Source: Phlyctochytrium arcticum | Lineage: Eukaryota; Chytridiomycota; Chytridiomycetes; Chytridiales; Chytridiaceae | Assembly (NCBI GenBank): GCA_025602905.1 | Contig: JAHLKI010000090.1 | Span: forward strand, 1 to 13,029 | Direction: 5' to 3' | DNA: 13,029 nt | In this document: piece after piece, positions 1-7,559 of the stretch | How the letters are laid out: every line of letters begins with the position of its first letter | Position numbering within the stretch: position 1 is the first letter of the stretch | Translations under genes and position numbers: made by a program | The notes under the pieces: model-generated | What the model was told of the DNA's origin: nothing | Seen by the model: only the letters and a program-made list of their open reading frames with translations | The model's database searches: none

Positions 1-1
1 T

Positions 2-928
2 GACGTGGCCGCTCGCGATGGCAATGGCCAACAAGGAAACTTGTTTGATTCAATGCAAAACAAGTCACTCCAGCGCAAAGCTGAAAATGCCATGTTCTCG
101 GGAGAGGGTAGTGACGTTGCGTCACACAAGAAGATCCGTGACTTCTTGGATAAGCATTATGCTTTCCTGTTCGTGGATTACATGGAACGCGCCCTTGAGG
201 GAACAGCCAAGGACTGGTTTTCCTCCATGACCCTGGCCGAGAGACCCGCAAACCGGGAGGAGTTTGAAGCGAAGCTCAGGGAGCGCTTCGAGCCACGAAA
301 CCCGCGGGACGCCATTTTGGCCAGGCTCCGTCAGCTCACGTGCCGAAATTACTCGGCCTATATCTCCGCCTTCAACAGGATCACTGGCGAATTGAGAACC
401 ACCAGCACCGCCCGTAGCCCCATTGACGAAGATCAGATGCGACGCTACTTTCGTGACGGACTGGAACGGGGAGGGGAATTTTGGAGTCGCCTGATGCAGG
501 CTGTTTTCGGAATGCATCCCGACGCCAACCTCACCCAGATCCAAACGGCTACCACCCAAACCCTCCAAGCGTGGGGATGCGACAATGACGGGGTCTATGT
601 CCCTGTCGCGGGTGGAACCGGAAAAGGCAAGGGTCCCGCCTCCGTGCCGGCTGCCAATAATGGCCCGGCGAAGAACGGTGGTGGAAAGAGTCCCAAAGCC
701 AACGTCTCTGCGGCAAATGGCAAAACCCACAACCATGGTAAGCCCTATGCTTACCAAGGGCGTGGAGCCAACGCTGGAGCCAGCGGATCCGGGTCAAGTT
801 CATCTCCCGGACTTCGCAAAAACAACCAGCAGGCCGAGTCAGACCGCATCTGGTGCTACTGCTGCGGTAGTGGCGACCATTGGTCTGCCAGATGTCCCAA
901 TGCCAAACGCCGCGATCCAAAAAACTAG
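2..928 (+). CDS. gag: Gag (capsid-nucleocapsid) of Ty3/Gypsy element, 5' partial
   Basis: The frame is open from the left edge to TAG at 926-928, so the true start is outside the window and the GTG at position 5 is only an apparent start. The first ~190 residues have the make-up of a retrotransposon Gag capsid domain, including a DWF segment near residue 66 and an ERFEPRN segment near residue 90. A Gly/Ser/Lys-rich basic linker follows. A CCHC zinc knuckle (C-x2-C-x4-H-x4-C, CYCCGSGDHWSARC) lies near residues 284-297 and should bind the element RNA. Gag forms the virus-like particle in the cytoplasm. Its stop codon immediately follows a -1 slippery heptamer, so most ribosomes would release Gag and a minority would make Gag-Pol. 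I see no internal stop, and this is the best-preserved part of the element. Confidence 0.88.
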   Translation, partial: DVAARDGNGQQGNLFDSMQNKSLQRKAENAMFSGEGSDVASHKKIRDFLDKHYAFLFVDYMERALEGTAKDWFSSMTLAERPANREEFEAKLRERFEPRNPRDAILARLRQLTCRNYSAYISAFNRITGELRTTSTARSPIDEDQMRRYFRDGLERGGEFWSRLMQAVFGMHPDANLTQIQTATTQTLQAWGCDNDGVYVPVAGGTGKGKGPASVPAANNGPAKNGGGKSPKANVSAANGKTHNHGKPYAYQGRGANAGASGSGSSSSPGLRKNNQQAESDRIWCYCCGSGDHWSARCPNAKRRDPKN

Positions 929-963
929 ATCCGGCAAGCAATAACGACACAGGTCGTTTGCCG
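919..963 (+). promoter_or_regulatory. -1 programmed ribosomal frameshift signal (gag/pol)
   Basis: In the gag frame the codons read CCA AAA AAC TAG, giving the canonical slippery heptamer A AAA AAC (919-925) right before the stop. After a 6-base spacer (926-931) comes a stem-loop. Its outer stem pairs 932-936 with 959-963, and its inner stem pairs 943-948 with 953-958 around a 4-base ACAG loop. A 6-base bulge lies on the 5' side. The pol frame is exactly -1 relative to gag, as this signal would require. Confidence 0.75.
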
Positions 964-1635
964 CAGGATGGTTCGGTCAGATTAGATAATCCTTTTGTTT
1001 TTAATAACTTTTCTAATTCAAATACAACCGTATCCATCAATACTGTGTCCACTTTTACATTTACCGAAGAAGTTCAGTCCTCGAGTCCACAATCACAAGC
1101 TACGCAACGAGGAGATACACGATCGGAGGTCAAGGAATCATCAAAACCGATGCAGCCGTCTGGCGTTGTTCGGGTTGCACCGATTGGAGGTTCCTTGGAT
1201 GAAGATCGTTATGCTCCACGCCGTGTTGCTTGTGGACCTGAACCGGTAATTGCTCAAAATGCCTTTGTCGTTCATGCGAAGTTGAATGGCAAGATGGCCC
1301 GTATTCTTGTCGACACCGGGTGCGATACCCTGATGATCAACGACAAGTGGGTCAGGCAACATAAGTTCCCAACCTATCAACCCAGCTCTACTATCGAAGT
1401 AGAATGGGGAGACGACGGAGAAACCTTCAAGTCGAATCGAATGATGCTAGGAGCCCTGGACCTCTACTGCGATCACAAACAAATGTTCCTTCGGTGAGCT
1501 ACCGTTCATTGTTGCGCCATTACGCGTAGATGCCATTGTGGGACTACCTTTCATTCTCGGCCTTGAAGGACTCCAGATTGACAAGGTTGATGAACGTCCT
1601 CGCATGTCTTTCATGTTTGAAGGCGTTCGTCGCCT
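925..1635 (+). pseudogene. pol: Pol N-terminal part: linker and retropepsin-like aspartic protease, frameshifted
   Basis: This is the -1 frame after the gag slip. A Ser/Thr/Asn-rich linker of ~110 residues precedes an aspartic protease domain with the active-site triad Asp-Thr-Gly (codons 1312-1320, context ILVDTGCDTLMI). The protease would cleave Gag and Pol. The frame hits TGA at 1495-1497, but the protein clearly continues in the next frame from about 1493, where GELPFIVAPLRVDAIVGLPF gives the second half of the protease fold (hydrophobic-hydrophobic-Gly motif, VGLPF). It must return to the first frame around 1625-1640. So one extra base near 1490 and a compensating change near 1630 leave ~140 bases out of frame. 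The domain is complete in content, but not translatable as written. Confidence 0.8.
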
Positions 1636-3669
1636 ATGCGAAGCAAGACCGGTTTCACGAAACGTGAGCAACAACCATCCTGCAATGCTGCCCACTTACG
1701 TGCGTTTGACTGCAATCTCGACTCGCCTCGCCTTCAATCACCTCTCGCCTCGGTCAAGGACGTCAAGACCCACCTCAAGGCTGAAAAATTTCTCCGAGCG
1801 ATGCGAAAGAAGGAGTTCACATCAGTTTTTGCAGTCAATGTCAACGTACTCCAGTGGATAGATGGCAACGGACATATCCGCGAGGCACCGGCCTCCGCGC
1901 GAGTTACCGCGGCTGCAAGTACAAGTAGTACCGACAGCGCGGCCAATGGACAAAAAGCTCCGGACGAAGATCCGCTAGCGTCCATTCCGGAAGACAATCC
2001 GTTACTGCCAATCTTACGAAAGTTCAAGAAGACAGTTTTCACAGAGCTACGCACGTTACCACCTTCTCGGGGCGAAGACGACTTCAAAATTGAAATCGAC
2101 GGCGTAGAAAGACCTCTGTCGGTGCCCTTGCGTGCAATGGGCCCGAAGGAACTGGAAGAACTTCAACGGCAAATTACAACGTTGCTTGCCAAAGGGTGGA
2201 TTCGACACTCGTCCAGCCCGTGGGGTGCAGCAGTTCTCTTTGCGCCAAAGAAAGACGGCACTCTTCGTTGTTGTATCGACTACCGAGGGTTGAATAAACA
2301 AACGAAAAAAGACCGAACACCTTTGCCGCATCTTGGAGAATTGCGACACCGCACCGTTGGCAAGAAATACTTCTCCTCTCTTGACATTAAGGAGGCCTAT
2401 CACTGCGTTCGGATTCGCGAAGGTGATATCCAGAAGACGGCTTTCAAGACGCGTTTTGGACATTTCGAGTATGTTGTCATGCCATTTGGGTTGACTAATG
2501 CACCCGCAACGTTCCAACGCATCATGAACAAAGTCTTCGGGAACATGTACGACGACTATGTTATCTCGTACCTTGACGATATCCTCGTTTTTTCAGATAC
2601 GCTTGAAGAACATCAAAAGCACGTCGAAACTGTTTTGGCAACTCTTGAATCAAGCGCTCTGTACGTCAAACCATCCAAATGCTCGTGGGCAGTACAGGAG
2701 GTTGAATTTTGCGGTCATATGTTGGGAACATCCGGTGTGCGAATCTCGGACAGCAAAGTTGCTGCCGTGAACAATTTCGCCACTCCCAAGAACTTCAAAG
2801 ATATTCAATCCTTCCTCGGTTTGACGAATTACTTGTCATCTTACATTGACGAGTACGCAAGGATCGCGCATCCCCTATCGGAGCTACAGTCTGGCAATAA
2901 CCCGTGGAAATGGGGCGATGCGGAGATATCAGCGTTTAAAACACTGAAAGAAAAAATCTCAACGGCTCCTGTTTTGACGCCGTACGATCCTGCCAAAGAA
3001 GTCTATGTGTTTTCGGACGCATCCGGCTTCGCCATCGGTGGATGGCTTGCTCAGCCAGTTGACGCAGACGACCCCATGCCCTCTCCGTTACCTACGACGG
3101 TACATGGATTCAAAAACCTGCCCAAACTGCGACCGGTCTTGTATTTTTCCCGAAAATTACAAGATGCGGAGACACGGTACCCGGTCCACGAACAGGAACT
3201 CCTCGCCCTCGTCAAAACGTTGAAAGCCAACCGACAGTTCCTTTTGGGACGCCATTTCCGCGCGTTCGTCGATCACAAATCTCTGATCTATTTACAGGAT
3301 CAGCAGCATTTGAGTCGACGACAAGCGAATTGGGTCGAGTTCCTTCAACAATTTGACTTTGACATTGAGTATCTCCCTGGCGAATGGAACACGGTGGCCG
3401 ATGTCCTGAGCCGAAACCCCTATTATGCCCCGCGATGTGCTGATTGCGCCCAGCGTGTTACGATCAACGCCATCGCCGTGCATTCCGCCAGCACTCCGAG
3501 CGACAAGTCTAATCTTGTTGTGTCGGTCAACGCTGCGCGTGCCAAGAAACGTGCCAAGAAGCAACTTGCACAGGCAACACAACAACTCGAGCTCCCCGTT
3601 GACCTGACGGTTTGGGCCGAATTGTTGCTTACAGACGACTTCGCTCTTCAAATGCAAAAAGACACTTGA
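1636..3669 (+). CDS. pol: Pol: reverse transcriptase and RNase H of Ty3/Gypsy element
   Basis: A long open frame of ~677 codons. The apparent first codon is internal to pol, not a real start. The first ~150 residues are connector. The RT follows, with WIRHSSSPWGAAVLF, the FAPKKDGTLRCCIDYRGLN segment, SSLDIKEAYHCVRI, MPFGLTNAPATFQ and the catalytic YLDD (2569-2580). The Ty3-type RNase H has Asp 3016, Glu 3196 in HEQELLAL and Asp 3271 in VDHKSL, and ends with the usual VADVLSR. It would copy element RNA into DNA in cytoplasmic particles. The frame ends at TGA 3667-3669, directly after an A5 run (3656-3660). Shifting there joins it to the integrase, so the stop is a frameshift artefact or mutation and not a natural terminus. 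Confidence 0.92.
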   Translation: MRSKTGFTKREQQPSCNAAHLRAFDCNLDSPRLQSPLASVKDVKTHLKAEKFLRAMRKKEFTSVFAVNVNVLQWIDGNGHIREAPASARVTAAASTSSTDSAANGQKAPDEDPLASIPEDNPLLPILRKFKKTVFTELRTLPPSRGEDDFKIEIDGVERPLSVPLRAMGPKELEELQRQITTLLAKGWIRHSSSPWGAAVLFAPKKDGTLRCCIDYRGLNKQTKKDRTPLPHLGELRHRTVGKKYFSSLDIKEAYHCVRIREGDIQKTAFKTRFGHFEYVVMPFGLTNAPATFQRIMNKVFGNMYDDYVISYLDDILVFSDTLEEHQKHVETVLATLESSALYVKPSKCSWAVQEVEFCGHMLGTSGVRISDSKVAAVNNFATPKNFKDIQSFLGLTNYLSSYIDEYARIAHPLSELQSGNNPWKWGDAEISAFKTLKEKISTAPVLTPYDPAKEVYVFSDASGFAIGGWLAQPVDADDPMPSPLPTTVHGFKNLPKLRPVLYFSRKLQDAETRYPVHEQELLALVKTLKANRQFLLGRHFRAFVDHKSLIYLQDQQHLSRRQANWVEFLQQFDFDIEYLPGEWNTVADVLSRNPYYAPRCADCAQRVTINAIAVHSASTPSDKSNLVVSVNAARAKKRAKKQLAQATQQLELPVDLTVWAELLLTDDFALQMQKDT

Positions 3670-4173
3670 AGACAAGGCATCGGCGCCGCACACCTTGACG
3701 GTCCCTGAACGGCGTTATTCCGTGGAAGTCCTTCCGGAGAAAAGCAAAAACGGTGAAACCCTCACCTTGCTCCGTTACGAAGATCGCCTGTATGTACCCG
3801 ATGCCCTCCGAAGTGCATTGCTCGCGCAATATCACGATACGTTGGTTACGGGTGGCCACACTGGTAAACATTCGACATATGGTCGTCTGCTGCAAGAATA
3901 CCATTGGCCGACTATGGAACGCGACGTTGCAGCTTATGTTCGCACATGTGCAACTTGTCAACGCTTCCGAAGTCCCGCACGAGGTGTCGGACTATTACGC
4001 TCGCTCCCAGTGCCTGATAAGCGCTGGCACACCATCGGCATGGATCTAGTCTCACTACCTAGGACGGAATCGTGGGGGGGGGAAACCTAGCCATAACGGC
4101 GACTACTACGATGCCGCCCTGGTCATAGTCGACTATCTGTCAGGACGTGTGTACCTCATCCCTTGCAACATGG
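3661..4173 (+). pseudogene. pol: Integrase N-terminal zinc-binding (HHCC) region and first catalytic Asp, frameshifted
   Basis: In the frame used by the apparent ORF from 3695, pol continues without a gap from the A5 run at 3656-3660. It holds the integrase HHCC zinc finger: His in AQYHDT, His in GGHTGKH, EYHWPTM, then CATCQR. The first catalytic Asp of the DDE core follows (GMDLVSLP, codon 4043-4045). The frame is lost at a run of nine G (4074-4082) and TAG follows at 4088-4090. The core then continues for ~90 bases in the +1 frame (DYYDAALVIVDYLSGR). One missing base near 4172 returns it to the original frame. Both breaks are single-base, and no domain residue is obviously lost. Confidence 0.82.
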
Positions 4174-5245
4174 AGGTTCGAGTCAAGAGCTTGCGTATCT
4201 CTTCACCCAGCACTTCTTCAAGAACGAAGGTGCTCCCAAGGTCATTGTCAGCGATCGCGACAGCCGCATCTTAGCCGAATTTTGGCAATCTTTTACCGCT
4301 GCTCTCGGTATCAAGTTAGAGGTGGCGACCGCTCGACATCAGCAGACAGACGGCAAATGCGAACGCAAAATCAAGTCTGTCAAAAACGTGCTGAAGGCCT
4401 ACATAGACGGCGATGGCAAGAACTGGGTTGATATCCTACCCTTGGTTGAGTTTCACCACAACTCAACACCATCAAATACCGGCTATGCCCCGTTCATGAT
4501 CGACAAAGGCCGCCTCCCACAGGTCAATGGTGGACACCATACCAGGGAAGGTCTGCAGGAGATATCACAGCCAACAAATCGGCAAGTAGCCAAGTTTGTT
4601 GATACCCTCCATGAGATCGAACGGGTGGTACAACAACGGTTACGCGATGCACAAGATGTGCAAGCAAGGAACCATGACAAGGGTCGGCGGACGCTCATCT
4701 TCGAGAAGGGCGATTCAGTTTTACTCAAACGCAAAGGGATCCACATTCCAGCTTTGGGTAAGCTTCCGGAGAAACTTCGCCAGGATTGGCTTGGTCCATT
4801 CAAGGTCAAAGGAACCGGACCGCACCCTGATACCTACACGCTGGAACTACCTCATCCAATGCGTATGGTACATCCGACATTTCATGTCGACATTCTGAAG
4901 CCGTGGCACAAACCTGGCTCTATTACCCATCGTGCCACGAAGGATGCGCCGGAACCTGTGCTGGTCAACAGCGAGGAACTTTGGCTCATCGACCGTATTC
5001 TGGACGAGCGGATCCGTCACAAGAAGCGGAAATACTTGGTTCAATGGGAAGGCTTCGGGCCAGAGGACTCAACTTGGGAACCGCGGGAACACCTTGAGCA
5101 AACCGACGCGCTGAAAGCATGGGAACTAGCACGTCCCTCAGCACCCAAGAGTTCAAAGCGAAAGAAAGCCCAAAACGAAGCATCGGCAACTGACATTTCG
5201 TCTACAGCCGAGCCCCCATCGAAACGTTCACAACGCAAACGCTAG
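4163..5245 (+). CDS. pol: Integrase catalytic core (C-terminal half), GPY/F module and chromodomain
   Basis: An open frame of 360 codons, with an apparent TTG start internal to pol. It carries the second and third catalytic residues of the DDE core: Asp 4253 in IVSDRDSR and Glu 4361 in QQTDGKCERK. A GPY/F module follows (WLGPFKVKG, then HPTFHVDILKPW). A chromodomain covers roughly codons 4984-5112 (IDRILDERI, RKYLVQWEGF, STWEPREHLE). The tail of ~45 residues is basic and Ser/Lys-rich. Integrase inserts the cDNA into chromosomes. In chromoviruses the chromodomain guides insertion to chromatin bearing specific histone marks. The stop at 5243-5245 is followed after 7 bases by the polypurine tract, which is the normal end of pol in this family. 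Confidence 0.9.
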   Translation: MQHGGSSQELAYLFTQHFFKNEGAPKVIVSDRDSRILAEFWQSFTAALGIKLEVATARHQQTDGKCERKIKSVKNVLKAYIDGDGKNWVDILPLVEFHHNSTPSNTGYAPFMIDKGRLPQVNGGHHTREGLQEISQPTNRQVAKFVDTLHEIERVVQQRLRDAQDVQARNHDKGRRTLIFEKGDSVLLKRKGIHIPALGKLPEKLRQDWLGPFKVKGTGPHPDTYTLELPHPMRMVHPTFHVDILKPWHKPGSITHRATKDAPEPVLVNSEELWLIDRILDERIRHKKRKYLVQWEGFGPEDSTWEPREHLEQTDALKAWELARPSAPKSSKRKKAQNEASATDISSTAEPPSKRSQRKR

Positions 5246-5252
5246 TGACGTC

Positions 5253-5260
5253 AAGGAAGA
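5253..5260 (+). other. Polypurine tract of first chromovirus
   Basis: AAGGAAGA lies immediately before the TG that starts the LTR, between the pol stop and the LTR. This is the expected place and composition for the plus-strand primer. Confidence 0.65.
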
Positions 5261-5599
5261 TGTGTTTCATATTCAAAGTATCACATTCTCAATGAGAGAA
5301 TACCGCATGACTGCTATCAAAGCAACGAGTGTCCTCTTGCAACACTTCACGTCATTCATTACTATTCGGGACCTCCCATCCCATATCTTGATACTACCTA
5401 CGCGCGCGCACCATCTCAACACTTTGAGACCCACATCCAAGGTTGCTCCTTGCTGACGACGCGTCTCGCACGTCAGAACTCCGGTAGGCCTGATCAGCCT
5501 GAGCTGAGTTGATGCATCATCTATGCATAGGTAATGAGAGGCCGGGGAAACATTTATCTCCGTCATTACGCGTAATTTCCTTCAACGCAAGGAAACACA
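5261..5599 (+). repeat. 3' LTR of first chromovirus (339 bp)
   Basis: It starts TGTGTTTC directly after the polypurine tract and ends GAAACACA, an exact 8-base inverted repeat of the start with the canonical TG...CA. The first bases to the right, TCCTT, would be the target-site duplication, but its partner is outside the window. The LTR contains no convincing ORF. The 5' LTR copy is not present here, so identity between LTRs, and hence age, cannot be estimated. Confidence 0.8.
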
Positions 5600-5939
5600 T
5601 CCTTACCTTCGTACCTGTGCGAACATGCGCACACGGTTGTTGCACAATCTGCAACGAGAGTCTCGGGGAAGCTGCAAGTAGCAGCTATTCATGCCTGTGA
5701 CAACAGTGAAATTGACTTGGAGGTGATCCAACACAATTCAGGTGACCAAACGTCTGGCGTTGTTCGGTTTGTTCACTTGCACCGCTGGCTTCTATACACG
5801 TCTGGCGTGTTCGGTGTATAGTTGCCCGGTGAGGTTGTGCTGGTGACCTGATACTTCAATCTTTCTGCTGACACACGAACCCTGATCTGAAGCCTCGCTC
5901 CTCTTTCCAGCATCGAGTCTGAGGGGGGTGCAGCGGGCT
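5600..5939. other. Gene-free stretch between the two retroelements
   Basis: About 340 bases with no supported gene. The stretch carries two related direct repeats (5751-5767 and 5799-5814) and a hairpin (5792-5821), described separately. No tRNA, primer-binding site or protein similarity is visible to me. Confidence 0.6.
5751..5821 (+). repeat. Two near-identical direct repeats related to the first element's pol linker, with hairpin
   Basis: CGTCTGGCGTTGTTCGG at 5751-5767 recurs with one base missing at 5799-5814. The same 17 bases occur exactly at 1157-1173 in the pol linker of the first chromovirus. A TTGCACCG follows in both places, at slightly different spacing. The second copy sits in a hairpin with perfect arms CTATACAC (5792-5799) and GTGTATAG (5814-5821). 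Confidence 0.55.
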
Positions 5940-6101
5940 CGTGGTTCGCTGCGCATTGTCCGCACCACTGCGCAAACAGCGCAGTGCCGTGCCACATCAC
6001 ACGTGTTGTTTTGTTTTTCTTTTTGTATATCCCATCCTGCACTGTACATTTTCAGACTCTTTACGCTTTCTCTTTACTCTGCGCTAAAGCAATACACCAC
6101 C
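5940..6101 (+). repeat. Degenerate 5' LTR of second chromovirus (candidate)
   Basis: Several blocks match the 3' LTR (7359-7559) in the same order: TGCGCATT (5950s vs 7373), GCGCAGTG followed by GCCGTG (5979 vs 7419), a T-rich tract, GTATAT (6025 vs 7460), and a 3' end CTTTACTCTGCGCTAAAG-CAATAC against CTTTACACTGAACAAAG-TTATAC. The middle is poorly conserved. This is an alignment by eye, so boundaries are approximate. Confidence 0.4.
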
Positions 6102-6104
6102 CGA

Positions 6105-7336
6105 CTCACGCACCCTGGGAAGGTGCATTACCGTCCATACCACTTTTTACCCGAAAACGCTACATGTGACGCCTGCCAACGCAACAAATCATCGACACAC
6201 CTACCCATTGGACTTTTACACCCTTTGCCAACCCCAACGACCAGATGGAGTCAGATCTCGATGGACTTCATCCCAGACCTCCCCACGACTTCTTCCGGAC
6301 GCAACGCAATTTTAGTGGTGGTGGATCGCTTGTCCAAGCGTGCCCATTTCCTACCAACACGGAAGACAGCAACTGCCAAGATACCGCGGAATTGTTTATG
6401 GCCAACATTTTCAAGCTCCACGGATTGCCACAGATGATCGTTTCAGACCGCGATTCCAAGTTCATCAGCAAATTTTGGTCCGAATTACTCAAGATGCTGG
6501 ATTGCGCAGCACACATGTCCACAGCTCGACACCAACAGACAAACGGTCTCGCGGAAATCACGATCAAAGAACTCAAGACCTATTTACGCGCATTTGTCGA
6601 CCACCATATGGCCAACTGGGAAGACTTGCTGCATTTCGCCGAGTTCGCTCACAACGACGCAGTCTCCGCCACGACTGGTATGACCCCATTCTACCTCGAC
6701 ACAGGACAACACCCGCGTACCCCAAAGACACCACCAAGCTCCTTTCAACCCGCCAACCCTGACGCTGCCGATTACCTCAACCACATCAACGCCACCATCA
6801 AGGTTGCCCAGGACCAGATCGCCGCAGCCCAACAAAGACAAGCCGTGCAATACAACAAACTGCATCGCAACCCTTCTACCCTCGACATTGGTACCCGCGT
6901 CATGTTGTCTAGTCAAGGCCTCGTCCAAGAAACAACCAGTGATAGACCCGTAGCCAAATTGCAACCCCTTTGGCTCGGCCCATTCAAGATCACTGCCAAG
7001 GACGACAAAGACAACTACACCCTCGATCTCCCAAGTACCATCCGCGCGCATTCGACCTTTCACGTCAGTAAACTGAAGCCCTACATCGACCCCCAGGAGA
7101 ACTTCCCCGATCGACGTGTTGACCCCCGACCAGAACCACAACTTTTCAACGACGAAGCTTACTATGAAGTTGAACGCATCGAAGCCCATCGCAAGTTCAG
7201 AAACCAACTCAAGTACCTAGTCAAATGGAAAGGGTACCCATCCGAAGAGAACACGTACGAGCCAACACAGAACTTCAAAGGACCTGCAGCCATTCAGATC
7301 CTTCGCGACTACAAGACCAAGAACAACATACGCTGA
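6105..7336 (+). pseudogene. pol: Integrase and chromodomain remnant of second chromovirus
   Basis: The visible protein begins inside the integrase zinc finger, keeping HPGK and CDACQRNK but lacking the full HHCC spacing. It then has the PIGLLHPLPTP and ISMDFIPDLP segments with the first catalytic Asp (6264-6266). One base is missing at about 6380 and shifts the frame. In the new frame come Asp 6446 in IVSDRDSK and Glu 6554 in QQTNGLAEI. A GPY/F module follows (WLGPFKITAK, STFHVSKLKPYID), then a chromodomain near 7160-7300 (YEVERIEAH, LKYLVKWKGYP). The stop is at 7334-7336. All three catalytic residues survive, but the frameshift and the missing upstream pol make it a pseudogene. The part downstream of the shift is an open frame of ~320 codons. 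Confidence 0.88.
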
Positions 7337-7347
7337 CGCTCGCTCCT

Positions 7348-7358
7348 AAGTAGGGGAG
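7348..7358 (+). other. Polypurine tract of second chromovirus
   Basis: AAGTAGGGGAG ends exactly where the LTR begins with TGTAAC, eleven bases after the chromodomain stop. Confidence 0.65.
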
Positions 7359-7559
7359 TGTAACAAGCTGACTGCGCATTCCCTTGTTAGTTTCAAGACG
7401 CGTCGCGCGACGCGTGCTGCGCAGTGTCTGCCGTGTCTTTTCTTTCCTTCATTTTACAAGTATATAGCCTACGGTAGTTTTCCCCTCCCCCGTAGCTTAA
7501 CCGACAACCCCCACAGAATAGTACTAGTCAACTGTACTTTACACTGAACAAAGTTATAC
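7359..7559 (+). repeat. 3' LTR of second chromovirus (~200 bp)
   Basis: It starts TGTAACAAGC right after the polypurine tract. The end is placed near AAAGTTATAC (7551-7559) because GTTATA is a one-mismatch inverse of TGTAAC and because the candidate 5' LTR ends similarly. Coding sequence of the SWIM protein resumes right after. It contains a TATATAG promoter motif (7461-7467) and a perfect 18-base palindrome (7398-7415) in the presumed U3. The right boundary is uncertain by tens of bases, and CCCACA at 7515 is an alternative end. Confidence 0.6.

Larger units (their letters stand above)
1..5599 (+). mobile_element. Ty3/Gypsy chromovirus, internal region plus 3' LTR (5' LTR outside window)
   Basis: The order gag, protease, RT, RNase H, integrase, chromodomain, polypurine tract, LTR defines a Ty3/Gypsy chromovirus. 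The gag frame is open at the left edge, so the 5' LTR and primer-binding site lie to the left. All catalytic signatures are visible: protease DTG, RT YLDD, RNase H D/E/D and integrase D/D/E. The pol reading frame is broken by single-base shifts near 1490, 1630, 3658, 4078 and 4173. The LTR is delimited by perfect 8-base inverted termini. The element is old enough, or sequenced poorly enough, to be non-coding as written. Confidence 0.93.
5940..7559 (+). mobile_element. Internally deleted Ty3/Gypsy chromovirus (LTR - integrase - LTR)
   Basis: The integrase-chromodomain remnant is followed by a polypurine tract and a 3' LTR. It is preceded by a sequence resembling that LTR. Gag, protease, RT and RNase H are absent, so the element has a large internal deletion and is non-autonomous. 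Its integrase is clearly different from that of the first element, so it belongs to another chromovirus lineage. Confidence 0.65.

Noticed and set aside
122..757. 211-codon minus-strand open frame opposite gag
   Set aside because: Antisense shadow of a well-supported gag frame, with no domain pattern.
3656..3669. Programmed frameshift between RNase H and integrase
   Set aside because: Ty3/Gypsy elements do not regulate this junction. There is no stem-loop of note after the A5 run, so an indel is simpler.
5773..6049. Minus-strand frames in the gap between retroelements
   Set aside because: No recognisable domain, and they overlap the LTR-like sequence on the plus strand.
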